Shown: positions 40,405 through 49,098, numbered from the stretch's first letter. The stretch is DNA of 50,970 nucleotides from Thiotrichaceae bacterium (GCA_026989145.1 JALSJU010000077.1:1-50970); one strand, 5' to 3'. Notes: generated by a model not told the origin, from the sequence alone. Numbers and translations are program-made.

Positions 40405-42282
40405 TTAAATAGAAAAACGTAAATCAGGCACTTCACGCTCAAACAATGCTTCAAAGGCGCGCTTTGCAAGCTCACGAATTTGCGGTGTTTTAAGGTCTAT
40501 AAGTGATTTGTAAATCGCCGTTTTTTTATCAATACTCAATGTATAAGTAGGCTGTTTGATAGCGACACCTAAACGTAGAGACTCCATCGTGTCTAAAATT
40601 AAACTGGAGGCATAGTATTCGGCTTGTCCCTTAGTCATTGGGTTGAGCGAGAAAATTAATAATTTACTGAGCCAAATATTATGTGCCTGCTCAGTATTGG
40701 CAAGTTGTGAAAGGTAGGCGCCGAGCTCTTCCATCGTATGCTCAGTGCCACTTTCGGTCAGCTCATCGTTAAAGGTTTTGGCCAGCCAAGCTGGTGTTTT
40801 CCAGTGTTTTTTATCAATTTGGTGATAGGCTTCGTGGAGTTCGATGCTGGGCAACAATACCGTATTGAGTTTATTGAGGAGCGCATATTCATCATTACTA
40901 ATTTTGTTTCTTTCTGCTAGGGAAGCATTTTTTTTATCTTTATTGGCTTTATTGAGTAAGACACTAATAGCATCCAAACCACCACCAAAAATATTTTCTT
41001 CATTGACGCTACTGTTTTGTTCCAGTGTTTGTTTCATCTTGGCATTTTGTAAGCGTTTTTTATTTTTGATTAGTTTTTTAATGGCTTTTTTTACTCGACG
41101 ACGTTCTGATTTATTGGCATAGATAGCATCCAAGTCTTGTTTGTAACCTTTGCTTATTGCCTCTTCAATTTCGTAATAACCTTGCATCCAATACGGGATG
41201 ATGTAGTTTCTGCCTTGAAAGGTGAGAGCAGGGAGTATTGACTCATCGGAAAAGTTTTTAATCCGCTCCATGAGTAAAATTGAGCCGAGTCCTTTGCCTT
41301 TAAAGGTAAGCCCTAGCGCGCTATCTACTGCCGGTACTTTATCAACACGACTGACTTGGAATAGTGGTAGCTCCGTTTCGAGAGTTTTACCTTTGGCATC
41401 AGCATGTTTATAAAATAGTGCATTACGTTTAGCTACTTTGTACACCGTCATCATGGTGGTGCGGCATAATTCTGGTTTACCATCACTCATCAGCTCTTCC
41501 ATTTTTTTCAGCATCATCATTTGTTCAACAGGTGCATCGATTAATGATGAGCAGGGCATAGAGAATGACTTTGGGGTTAAATAATAGGGTAAGCCTTTTT
41601 TATCAAATAAAGTATTGACCGATTTAAAGCCAAGCATTATGTCGCCACCTGATACATGCCGGTCGCTTAGTTTGTCTAATTGCTTAGCGATGTTATCGCG
41701 TATTCCGTCTTTTTCAGGTAGGTCTGCGAGAATTTTTTGTCGTGTTTTTCTGAGAGTTTCATCAAGGTTTGTTTGTAGTTTGGTATTGCCATTATTATGT
41801 TTTAATAATAGTTTCCGGTGTAATAAGTCGGAATAATAGGGTAAGTAATTAGCCAAAACATTTTCTATTTTACGTTGTTGATACCATTGATTAAGGGTAT
41901 AGCTGCCGAAAATTAGGCTGGCAATTAACGCGGGGTAGATTAAATATGCTTTAAAGCCGAGACTAAACAGGTTTAAAAACGGGGTTTTAACGGCTGGTGT
42001 TTCACGCTTAGCATGAGCAGCTTTGCTTGATTGTTTACTTCCCAAAAGTTGTTGAATTAAGGATTCTTTAAAATCTATATAAGTGACTGGGTAGATTCTT
42101 TTTTTACGAAAACGGGCTAATACCGTTTGTTTTTGCTTTAAGTAGCGTAATGATAGCAAGTAACGTATTGGATAAATCCAGCCTTTGTAGGTGCTGGCCT
42201 TTTCAAAGTCATCACTCGTCATTGCTCTTACAGCAGGGGTGTCGCCTTTTAGTAGCTCTTTTAACAATAACTTATTCAACAT
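40405..42282 (-). CDS. Membrane-anchored putative metallopeptidase (HEXXH) of the motor operon
   Basis: 625 residues from the ATG at 42282, two bp past the upstream stop, with AGGA upstream. A GTG at 42303 would overlap the previous gene. A basic cytoplasmic N-terminus (1-109) and one membrane helix (about 110-130) leave some 490 residues in the periplasm. These include HEAYHQID (residues 483-490) and, about 30 residues on, EELGAYLSQLA (Glu518/519). HEXXH with a downstream Glu is the gluzincin zinc-site pattern, so I infer a periplasmic zinc peptidase. I recognise no named family. A Lys/Arg-rich stretch lies near 395-425. Whether the site is active is unknown. Confidence 0.6.
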   Translation of the reverse strand: MLNKLLLKELLKGDTPAVRAMTSDDFEKASTYKGWIYPIRYLLSLRYLKQKQTVLARFRKKRIYPVTYIDFKESLIQQLLGSKQSSKAAHAKRETPAVKTPFLNLFSLGFKAYLIYPALIASLIFGSYTLNQWYQQRKIENVLANYLPYYSDLLHRKLLLKHNNGNTKLQTNLDETLRKTRQKILADLPEKDGIRDNIAKQLDKLSDRHVSGGDIMLGFKSVNTLFDKKGLPYYLTPKSFSMPCSSLIDAPVEQMMMLKKMEELMSDGKPELCRTTMMTVYKVAKRNALFYKHADAKGKTLETELPLFQVSRVDKVPAVDSALGLTFKGKGLGSILLMERIKNFSDESILPALTFQGRNYIIPYWMQGYYEIEEAISKGYKQDLDAIYANKSERRRVKKAIKKLIKNKKRLQNAKMKQTLEQNSSVNEENIFGGGLDAISVLLNKANKDKKNASLAERNKISNDEYALLNKLNTVLLPSIELHEAYHQIDKKHWKTPAWLAKTFNDELTESGTEHTMEELGAYLSQLANTEQAHNIWLSKLLIFSLNPMTKGQAEYYASSLILDTMESLRLGVAIKQPTYTLSIDKKTAIYKSLIDLKTPQIRELAKRAFEALFEREVPDLRFSI

Positions 42283-42284
42283 AA

Positions 42285-43919
42285 TTATTTTTCCTGTAAC
42301 CACTTTTTAACGATTTTAGTCCGTGAGATACGGTCATTGTTTGGTATTTCGACGTAACAATCAGCAAGGTCGACCATTTTTATTGCTTGTTGACGAATAT
42401 CAGGGTCATTGATTGAGTCGTCCAGTCCACGCTTAAAGCCGCTCCAATCCCAGCCACAAATATATTCTGGCATTAGTTTAAAACGACTGGCGATATTATT
42501 TAAAGTGATTTTAGCCTTATTAAATTGCTTGTTTTGTAAGTAATAAATCGTCACAAGAGTATCTTTTATTTGCTTATAACCATCGGTTAAACGCCCGCTA
42601 GAGTTAATGTCTTGGAGTAGTGACTCAAAAGTCTCGTTATCAATATTGGCGGTGACGTAGGTTTCTAACAGGTCGAGATCAATTTCACCGGCAACTTCTA
42701 GCACAGTTGGTGTTTTCTTTTTGATACGTTTCAATATGTTACGGGCTTTTTCTAATTCGTTTGTAGCGGTTGCTAAATCATTAAAATACAGCCATGCCAA
42801 CGCGCCAGACTCACGGTGACGAGAAGCGACATAGGCGGGGCTGAAATCGTTATTTTTTTCAATGTAGTTGGTGGCTTCTTGAAAACATTGGTAAGACGTT
42901 TCAGCCTTATTAGTGTCACCCGCATGATGGTTGATGGCAGTAAGATACCAGTACACGCTATTGATGTAGCCTGCGTCACCGGTACATTGTAGTTTACGTG
43001 CATGTTCTATAGTTTTTTCTACGTTTTTGGTGCGATAAAAACACTCAACCGCAAAATCTTCTAAATCGGCTTTAATACGGCTTTCTGATTCTCGCCATTG
43101 TAGCTGTTCGCCGATACTTCTAATTGATGATTCAATTTTCTCGCAATCTTGCTCATTTTCTAAAATGGAGCGATACGCTTCCATCAGTAATACGACTTCT
43201 TTACGACGTTCGCCCGGCGCATTGGGGATGTCTTTCGCCGGGCAACTAATCGCAGCTTCTTTGGAGCACTGGAACAGCGGTTGGCCGTTTTTGTTTTTTG
43301 CATCCTTATTGTTTTTAGCATTTTGCTGGTCACGCTTCATTTTTTGAATCGCATCTTCGCGCATTAACGATTGCATAAACTCCATTGGTGACTGTTTGTT
43401 GCTGGCTTGACGGCTAAAGTCAAAAGACAATTCAGGGTTTTGTTTTTGCAAGGTGGTAATAATTTGTACCATTTGCTGTTTGGCTAACCATTCGGTAAAG
43501 GCAAATTTTTCAGGGTTGGCTTCTTCAGGAATAGGTTCAGGCTCTGCTAAAGTGTTCCATAAAGCTGTGGCGATTAGTGCCATCGCTAACAAGGGTAACA
43601 GGGTGACTAACAATAACTTTTTGCGGGTATGGCTACGGGCTTTTTTGAGTCGATTTTCTAAAGCGAGTGAGCGTTGTTCGGTTTTAGCATGGGTCGCTTG
43701 TACCACATCTTTATAACTGCTATTTGCGGCATCTAGTTCACCTAAATGGCGCTGAATTTCTGCAATATTATAAATTAGTTCTGGGTTTTCAGGATCATTG
43801 TTTAGCTTGTTTTGCGCATGGCTTAACAAGTCTTCTAAAGATGTATTCGGTGCGAGATTCCAGTTGGCCTTTAATAAGCGAAAAGGGGCTTTTACATTGT
43901 TTTTCTTGTTGTTTGGCAT
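42285..43919 (-). CDS. TPR-containing single-pass membrane protein of the motor operon
   Basis: 544 residues. Residues 1-98 are cytoplasmic with a TPR-like pair (NPELIYNIAEIQRHLGELDAA). A membrane helix follows at 101-121 (KLLLVTLLPLLAMALIATAL). The periplasmic remainder is helical with TPR-like spacing and several Cys (FQCSKEAAISCPAKD, ENEQDCEK). I recognise no enzyme motif. It lies four bp after the ExbD-like gene and three bp before the metallopeptidase-like gene, so it is probably a structural scaffold bridging the membrane complex to periplasmic partners. Confidence 0.7.
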   Translation of the reverse strand: MPNNKKNNVKAPFRLLKANWNLAPNTSLEDLLSHAQNKLNNDPENPELIYNIAEIQRHLGELDAANSSYKDVVQATHAKTEQRSLALENRLKKARSHTRKKLLLVTLLPLLAMALIATALWNTLAEPEPIPEEANPEKFAFTEWLAKQQMVQIITTLQKQNPELSFDFSRQASNKQSPMEFMQSLMREDAIQKMKRDQQNAKNNKDAKNKNGQPLFQCSKEAAISCPAKDIPNAPGERRKEVVLLMEAYRSILENEQDCEKIESSIRSIGEQLQWRESESRIKADLEDFAVECFYRTKNVEKTIEHARKLQCTGDAGYINSVYWYLTAINHHAGDTNKAETSYQCFQEATNYIEKNNDFSPAYVASRHRESGALAWLYFNDLATATNELEKARNILKRIKKKTPTVLEVAGEIDLDLLETYVTANIDNETFESLLQDINSSGRLTDGYKQIKDTLVTIYYLQNKQFNKAKITLNNIASRFKLMPEYICGWDWSGFKRGLDDSINDPDIRQQAIKMVDLADCYVEIPNNDRISRTKIVKKWLQEK

Positions 43920-43923
43920 ATGC

Positions 43924-44553
43924 TTATTGGCTCCCTAAATAGGAGGGTAAATAGGCACAGCGTGGGCTAAAGCTTCGGTCGCAAATATGTGTCGGTGCTT
44001 CGCTGTTCACGGGTTGCCAGCCGGTTTTTATGGCGCGCGTTTTAAGGTATTCTCGGGCCTTGCGAAATGCTTCAAAACCACTCCCAATGGCAGCGCCGTT
44101 TTCACTACTATCATAGACAAAAAAGTAAGCAAAATGTGTTTTAGGGTTGATGCTATCAAGTTTTTGACGAAGTTTAGATTGGCGTTTGTCTATGTCTTGA
44201 AATGGGTCCCATTCGGTGGTGTCACGGGCGTAAAATGAAATGCCATTGTCTTGATCAATTTTGCCGAGCAAACCAGAGTAATCTAATGGAAACAGGCGTT
44301 TATTGGCGGCAGCTCCATTGGTTGCTTGCAACGTGGCATTGGCAAACAATTTATCTGTGTCCATTTGCAATAAGTGATCATCTTTACTGATAAAAAATAC
44401 TGGGCTTAATTCCGTCGCATGTTCAATGGGGATCTCGAGTTGATAGGTCTTGTTGTCATCGTGAATCAGGTTAATCACGGCAAAAATAATTAGAATACCA
44501 ACAGAATTCGATACGATATCAGTTAATGAGTCTAGGCTGATGAGGTCTTTCAT
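43924..44553 (-). CDS. ExbD-like one-helix protein keeping the membrane Asp
   Basis: 209 residues. The only membrane helix is at the extreme N-terminus (about 8-30: SLDSLTDIVSNSVGILIIFA). Aligned with ExbD/TolR (xxTPFIDVMLVLLIIFM), Asp12 falls on the proton-carrying Asp. The rest is periplasmic and lacks an OmpA peptidoglycan-binding domain. A Cys pair (HICDRSFSPRC) ends the protein. It overlaps the preceding ExbD-like gene by four bases, so the two are translationally coupled and probably form a hetero-oligomer in the channel. Confidence 0.7.
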   Translation of the reverse strand: MKDLISLDSLTDIVSNSVGILIIFAVINLIHDDNKTYQLEIPIEHATELSPVFFISKDDHLLQMDTDKLFANATLQATNGAAANKRLFPLDYSGLLGKIDQDNGISFYARDTTEWDPFQDIDKRQSKLRQKLDSINPKTHFAYFFVYDSSENGAAIGSGFEAFRKAREYLKTRAIKTGWQPVNSEAPTHICDRSFSPRCAYLPSYLGSQ

Positions 44554-45176
44554 TGGCTTGCCTTGTTAAGCTTGTTTAAGTTTAACGTCCAGTTGGAATC
44601 TAAGGGCTCTAGCCCTACGCTAATCGCGCGTGAATCTTCGGTTAAGGTCATTACATCACGTACTTTTTGATATGCTTGGCCACCGTTGGGGTAAATACCA
44701 AATAATAAAAACTCTTCGTAAAGATAATTCGCGCGTAAAGCAATTTCATTAAGTGAACGTATATTTCGCATAATATTCAGCACGTTATCAATATCAGGGT
44801 CTTTGGCAAGTGCCATTACAGTACCCGTATGATTTTCCAGTTTTTTTAGCTGGCTTTCGCGTTGTAGAATAATAGTCTCAATGGTGTCTTTATCATCATC
44901 GTTGTTTGTCGCTGTTTGTAGCTTTCGCAGGTATTTTGTTGGCGGTACGCTAATAATGCCATCGGGTAGGTTAAAAATTTGGTAGGCAACTTTGTAACCA
45001 GTTTCGAGTTGCGCCGTTAGCTCTATTTTTTGTGGCGCACTAAAACTGCTGAGTACATTGATAAACGACAGTACCCCCATGACACACAGAAAAATACTCA
45101 AAAACGGGAATAGGCTAATCTCTAGCTTATCTTGCTGGTTGTATAAAGCGTATCGTTTTGCGCGGGAAAGAGCCAT
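44550..45176 (-). CDS. ExbD-like one-helix protein with Ser in place of the membrane Asp
   Basis: 208 residues. A short basic cytoplasmic start, then one helix (about 19-42: EISLFPFLSIFLCVMGVLSF). The segment EISLFPFLS lines up with ExbD's DINVTPFID, but Ser27 stands where the catalytic Asp would be. The periplasmic part has a coiled-coil-like stretch and a helical end. It is the first of two coupled ExbD-like genes after the channel gene. The Asp-less subunit may be structural or set stoichiometry, with proton transfer left to its partner. 106 bp without a gene separate it from the channel gene. Confidence 0.68.
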   Translation of the reverse strand: MALSRAKRYALYNQQDKLEISLFPFLSIFLCVMGVLSFINVLSSFSAPQKIELTAQLETGYKVAYQIFNLPDGIISVPPTKYLRKLQTATNNDDDKDTIETIILQRESQLKKLENHTGTVMALAKDPDIDNVLNIMRNIRSLNEIALRANYLYEEFLLFGIYPNGGQAYQKVRDVMTLTEDSRAISVGLEPLDSNWTLNLNKLNKASQ

Positions 45177-45282
45177 TTATTGAGCCAACTTTATTACACA
45201 GAGAGAGCAAAAACTTACACCGAGGGTTGTAGAGAAAAACGTATTAATAGGGGAGTATTTAATCATTTTTCTTCACTTTGCT

Positions 45283-46293
45283 TTACTTGGTGAATGACTT
45301 TTTGTTTTCAATTTTTGCGGTAAACACTGTTTCATACAAGTCTTCCATGGTTTCTTGCAGTGCTTTGACTTGGGTACCGAGTTGCTTGATTTCAATTGCT
45401 ACTTGTTTTGAGCTATCAGCTGTTACGTTATTATTGCTCGTACCTGATGTTAATACCCCTGATGTCGCTGTTGTAGCGTGCGCTACAAAGCCTTTTTCTT
45501 GCAATGCAGGTTTGATTTCATGAAACCAGCGTTCATCCAAGTCAATTAAATAGGCTTCTTCAGATTTCTCAAGCGTAAGCATTAACATCATTAAGGGAAT
45601 GCTCAATAAAAGTGCTAATAAAGTTGTATCAAATGCAGTAGCAAGTGAGTTAGTTACTAACGGTAAGTTTTCTTTTAGCATGGTAGATACGTCGGTAACG
45701 GATCCTGTGTTAGTCATGGCGTCGGAGAAGTGTGCGATACCGTTACTGATGCCCCAAACGGTGCCGATAAAACCTAAAATTGGGATTGCCCAAATCATAA
45801 AGCGGGGCAGGGCGAATGAGCCTTTTAATTGCTCTTTTTCCTTTATTCCAAAGCCATCATCAACTTCGCTGTCATTGTGGTTTAAAAATAGAAATAGACG
45901 GGTAATGAGTAAATTATTATCAGCAACACCTTCCGATTCTGCCTTTGTTAAAAGGTTCTTATTGAGCTCAATTTTGTCATCTGTAGCTTCAGCTATGAGT
46001 GATGGAAAGATGGTTTTTGATAGATTTTGACTTTGCGCTTGTTCTTTTATTAGTTTGCCTTTTTTAAGCCACAAATGAAAAAAACTGGCACAAAAAAACC
46101 ATAGAATAATGGGTGAGATCCAATTGCCAAAAAATAACTTAAATGCGCGTGGCATATTGGTTGAATCACCCATAAACCAATATAAGGCTAAGGAAGGCAA
46201 TAAAACCAACAGTGCGGTAATGATTAAAGGGGACTTAAACGCTTGTTCAACTGGGTAAATTGTCGTTGGCGTGGTGTTTAGTGGTTGGGTCAC
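45283..46293 (-). CDS. MotA/TolQ/ExbB-type proton-channel protein
   Basis: 336 residues with four membrane helices: about 18-40, 55-75, 165-190 and 215-240. The last two carry the family signature: FMIWAIPILGFIGTVWGISNGI and LATAFDTTLLALLLSIPLMM, matching the proton-path helices of ExbB, TolQ and MotA. The cytoplasmic loop between helices 2 and 3 is about 85 residues. A C-terminal coiled coil (IEIKQLGTQVKALQETMEDL) follows. It would form the pentameric channel around the ExbD-like helices and turn the proton motive force into movement. First gene of the operon. Confidence 0.88.
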   Translation of the reverse strand: MTQPLNTTPTTIYPVEQAFKSPLIITALLVLLPSLALYWFMGDSTNMPRAFKLFFGNWISPIILWFFCASFFHLWLKKGKLIKEQAQSQNLSKTIFPSLIAEATDDKIELNKNLLTKAESEGVADNNLLITRLFLFLNHNDSEVDDGFGIKEKEQLKGSFALPRFMIWAIPILGFIGTVWGISNGIAHFSDAMTNTGSVTDVSTMLKENLPLVTNSLATAFDTTLLALLLSIPLMMLMLTLEKSEEAYLIDLDERWFHEIKPALQEKGFVAHATTATSGVLTSGTSNNNVTADSSKQVAIEIKQLGTQVKALQETMEDLYETVFTAKIENKKSFTK

Positions 46294-46325
46294 GCAATGC
46301 TCCGCTAAGTTATTTCTGAATGAGC

Positions 46326-46364
46326 GTTAATCTAACATATTTGGCTTCTAAAGGTTACCGTAAC
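46326..46364. promoter_or_regulatory. Two GTTA-N3-TAAC boxes between channel gene and LysR-like gene
   Basis: GTTA-ATC-TAAC at 46326-46336 and GTTA-CCG-TAAC at 46354-46364, with centres 28 bp apart, lie in the 144-bp divergent spacer. LysR-type regulators often bind dyads of this kind in such positions. Control by the neighbouring regulator is inferred. Confidence 0.5.
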
Positions 46365-46437
46365 ATCGTGCTTGAAACTGACTTTTTTAATAAAATTAAA
46401 TTATAGTGATAGCTACTTAATAAACAAGGTGAAAAAC

Positions 46438-46710
46438 ATGTCAGATAGAAGGTTAGAAGTCTTTAGCGAAGTTGCAAAGTTTCTTAGTTTTACAAAAGCC
46501 GCGCAGTCGTTAGAAATGACGCAACCTGCCGTTACCTTTCAGATACGCCGTTTGGAAGAGCGTTTAAATACACAACTATTTAATCGTTCTCATAACAGAG
46601 TTTCGTTAACGGCCGAGGGGGATGTGGTTTTAGAATGCGCCCAGGCTATTTTTAAAAAGTATAATGAAATGGAAAGTCGCGTAAAGCAACTTCAGGAAAA
46701 AGAATCATAA
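46438..46710 (+). CDS. Stand-alone LysR-type DNA-binding domain
   Basis: 90 residues from the ATG at 46438, which has AAGGTGA about seven bases upstream. Residues 1-62 are a complete LysR winged helix-turn-helix (LEVFSEVAKFLSFTKAAQSL, TQPAVTFQIRRLEERLNTQL). Residues 63-90 are the usual linker helix, then a stop. The ~200-residue effector domain is absent, and the sequence after the stop shows no continuation of it. It may be a natural one-domain regulator or a truncated remnant. Its position diverging from the motor operon suggests it regulates that operon. Confidence 0.8.
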   Translation: MSDRRLEVFSEVAKFLSFTKAAQSLEMTQPAVTFQIRRLEERLNTQLFNRSHNRVSLTAEGDVVLECAQAIFKKYNEMESRVKQLQEKES

Positions 46711-46775
46711 AATATATGAGTCGTCATATTTGAGAGGAATGTTGAGACTCGTGTTTTGTTCGATGCAGCTGTTAA

Positions 46776-47237
46776 TCAGTTTCCTTTAGCGACGGGCATT
46801 CCCGCATCACGCCAACCGAGAAATCCTGCGGAGTAATTTTTAACATTGGTATAACCCATTTTTTGTAAGGTATCTGCTGCTAAGGGTGTTCTAATACCTG
46901 CGCCACAATAAACAACAATGGGTGTGTCTTTGCTAAGTGCTACGCTAGTTACACGGTATTCAAGCCATCCACGCGGAATATTACGGTTTTGTGCAGCTTT
47001 AATCGCACCGCCCATCGCTTTGATTTCTGAAGGCAATCGAACATCTATCAGCACCATATCTAAGTCTTCGTCCAGTGCTTTTTTTAACTCTGCCGTACTG
47101 ATAATTTTGGTACGTTTTTCAGCGGATGCTTGGAGCTGTTCACCCGTAGTAATGCCCGGTACTTTAGCGTAGAGCGTTGAAGTTGTTAAGCTGGCTAATA
47201 GTAAGCTTGATAAGGCAAGTAATTGTTTCATTGTCAT
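46776..47237 (-). CDS. Periplasmic rhodanese-domain protein
   Basis: 153 residues. A signal peptide (LLALSSLLLASLTTSTLYA) is followed by a single rhodanese domain: LIDVRLPSEIKAMGGAIKAA, then the active-site loop VVYCGAGIRTPLAA with Cys about 109, and NYSAGFLGWRDAGMPV. Rhodaneses handle persulfide sulfur, and exported ones occur in sulfur metabolism or redox homeostasis. It appears monocistronic. The 5' side has the terminator of the glycine-zipper gene. Confidence 0.88.
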   Translation of the reverse strand: MTMKQLLALSSLLLASLTTSTLYAKVPGITTGEQLQASAEKRTKIISTAELKKALDEDLDMVLIDVRLPSEIKAMGGAIKAAQNRNIPRGWLEYRVTSVALSKDTPIVVYCGAGIRTPLAADTLQKMGYTNVKNYSAGFLGWRDAGMPVAKGN

Positions 47238-47303
47238 GGGTACACCAGTAGTGAGTAAGTGATTTAGTAAGTAGTTTATACGGGTAATAAACCAGATTGG
47301 ATG

Positions 47304-47339
47304 CTAAATAAAAAGGAGCAAAAGCTCCTTTTTATTTAG
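47304..47339. terminator. Bidirectional terminator
   Basis: A 16-bp perfect stem (47304-47319 with 47324-47339) around AAAA, T-rich outward in both directions. It ends the glycine-zipper lipoprotein gene on the minus strand. Confidence 0.92.
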
Positions 47340-47367
47340 GTTTATTTACAGTATTTAATAAAGGTTT

Positions 47368-47856
47368 CTATGTAGCATTAATCCATTGACCTTGGGTGTT
47401 TTTACAAGCTCTTCCTCGGACTTGTTGCATACGACCATCAATCCAAGCATCCATGACATAGTCACGACAAACAGTGCGTGATCCATTGACTTTTCCCTCA
47501 TAACGGTTGACCGGGGTGAACTTGTACTGTGTGTTGGTATTTGGGTTGTTCCACGCGACTTTTTGGTAGTTTGGCGCTCTTTCTAGTGTTTGACTGACTT
47601 TACGTTGGTCTTCACGATCTAATTCACGGCCAACCTTGCCGCCAATCATGCCACCTGCAATGGCGCCAATAATGGTCATTGCATCACGTCCATCGCCCTT
47701 ACCAAACTGACGACCGATTGCGCCACCTACAATTGTGCCCGCGATAGTGTGATCTTGCTCGCGACTTACATTGCTACAGCCACTCATAAGTACTGACGAT
47801 GAAAGTGTTAAGGCGATAAGTCCACTGGTGAAAATGGCTTTTGAACGTAATTTCAT
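47368..47856 (-). CDS. Glycine-zipper lipoprotein (17-kDa surface-antigen-like)
   Basis: 162 residues. Lipobox SSSVLMSGC (Cys about 27). A glycine-zipper pair follows (AGTIVGGAIGRQFGKGDG and IIGAIAGGMIGGKVG), as in SlyB and rickettsial 17-kDa antigen relatives. The C-terminal domain (TVCRDYVMDAWIDGRMQQVRGRAC) is the usual surface-antigen end. It probably inserts in the outer membrane; in relatives it supports envelope integrity. No partner gene is adjacent. Confidence 0.88.
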   Translation of the reverse strand: MKLRSKAIFTSGLIALTLSSSVLMSGCSNVSREQDHTIAGTIVGGAIGRQFGKGDGRDAMTIIGAIAGGMIGGKVGRELDREDQRKVSQTLERAPNYQKVAWNNPNTNTQYKFTPVNRYEGKVNGSRTVCRDYVMDAWIDGRMQQVRGRACKNTQGQWINAT

Positions 47857-47987
47857 AATTTCTTCTCCTAATTCTGAAGATAATATATTGTTGTCACAAT
47901 AGTTGTAACACTCGGGTTTAAGAGTTTATTTTTTTATTTTAGTTCCCAAAATGTCTCAAAGTAAGTTGTTCTAATGAATAGAAATGA

Positions 47988-49076
47988 CTAGAAACTATGG
48001 TGTGAGCAAAGATTTCCAGCGTTACACAGCAGTTCATAGCTGATCGTTTCGGCATTTTGTGCAACTGAATCGATGCTGATATTTTCACCCCATAATTCTG
48101 CAATATCACCGGTTTGAATATTGTTTTCTTTTAAGTGATCAATGTCTACCACAATCATATCCATAGACACTCGACCAATAAGTGGCGCCTCTTCACCGTG
48201 AATAAACACGGGCGTGCCTGATTTTGCATGACGCGGATAGCCATCGGCATAGCCACAGGCAATAACCGCCACGCTCATATCACTTGGGCATTTCCACGTT
48301 GCGCCATAACCGATTGAGTCCCCTTTTTTCAGTGTGTGAACAGCAATCACTGGGGCGTTGAAAGTCATGCAGGCTTTTAGGTTTAAATCATCTCGGTGTT
48401 TATGTGAAAAAGGAGAGCTGCCGTAAAGCATTATTCCTGGGCGAATCCAATTAGCATGGCTTTCTTTATGAGCCAAAATACCCGCAGAATTTGCAATTGA
48501 TTTTGGTATGTTAATTGCTTTGCTTGCTTCATTAAACGTGCGAAGCTGTTGCGTAGTGTAAGTCGTATCGACGTCATCAGCACAAGCTAAATGAGTCATC
48601 AGGATGAGGGTATCAGGGTTCACGCAACGGTGTGTTTTTAGCGTATTGTAAACAGGCTGTGTTTGCTCAAGGTGAAAGCCTAAGCGGTGCATGCCGGTAT
48701 CAATTTTAATATTTAAATCAAAACGGTAGTGGTGCGTGTATTGATCTAGCAAACTGAGTTGGCGCGTATCGTGCACCGTTAAACGCAGTTGGTATTGTTG
48801 CGCAATGCGTAAATCATCAATACTTTGGTGGCCTTGTAAAACGGTAATGGGTAAATCAATATGAGCCTGGCGTAGTTCAATGGCCTCGGCAATACAAGAT
48901 ACCGCAAAGCCGTCGGTGTATGGATAAAGAATACCAGCGGTAGCAACAGCACCATGCCCATATGCATTGGCTTTAATGACAGCGTTAACCTTTGAATTAA
49001 CCGCGGTGTTTTTAGCGACTTGCAAGTTGTGTTGTAGTGCTGAAGGGTTAACCGTTACGCGTGATGATCTTTTCAT
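47988..49076 (-). CDS. alr: Alanine racemase
   Basis: 362 residues. A PLP enzyme that makes D-alanine for peptidoglycan. The PLP lysine is in VIKANAYGHGA (Lys about 34), and the catalytic Tyr in SIGYGATWKCP. RVSMDMIVVD and the ELWGEN segment match the family. It lies 22 bp after dnaB, the same pair as in Escherichia coli. Confidence 0.97.
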   Translation of the reverse strand: MKRSSRVTVNPSALQHNLQVAKNTAVNSKVNAVIKANAYGHGAVATAGILYPYTDGFAVSCIAEAIELRQAHIDLPITVLQGHQSIDDLRIAQQYQLRLTVHDTRQLSLLDQYTHHYRFDLNIKIDTGMHRLGFHLEQTQPVYNTLKTHRCVNPDTLILMTHLACADDVDTTYTTQQLRTFNEASKAINIPKSIANSAGILAHKESHANWIRPGIMLYGSSPFSHKHRDDLNLKACMTFNAPVIAVHTLKKGDSIGYGATWKCPSDMSVAVIACGYADGYPRHAKSGTPVFIHGEEAPLIGRVSMDMIVVDIDHLKENNIQTGDIAELWGENISIDSVAQNAETISYELLCNAGNLCSHHSF

Positions 49077-49098
49077 AATTTACTAGATAACTTGCTAG

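Noticed and set aside
38767-46293. Zorya defence system, Tol-Pal, or Mot flagellar motor
   Set aside because: The channel gene fits broadly, but there is no OmpA-type ZorB or MotB, no helicase or nuclease, no Pal or TolB, and no flagellar gene. The Omp85 and HEXXH genes fit none of them.
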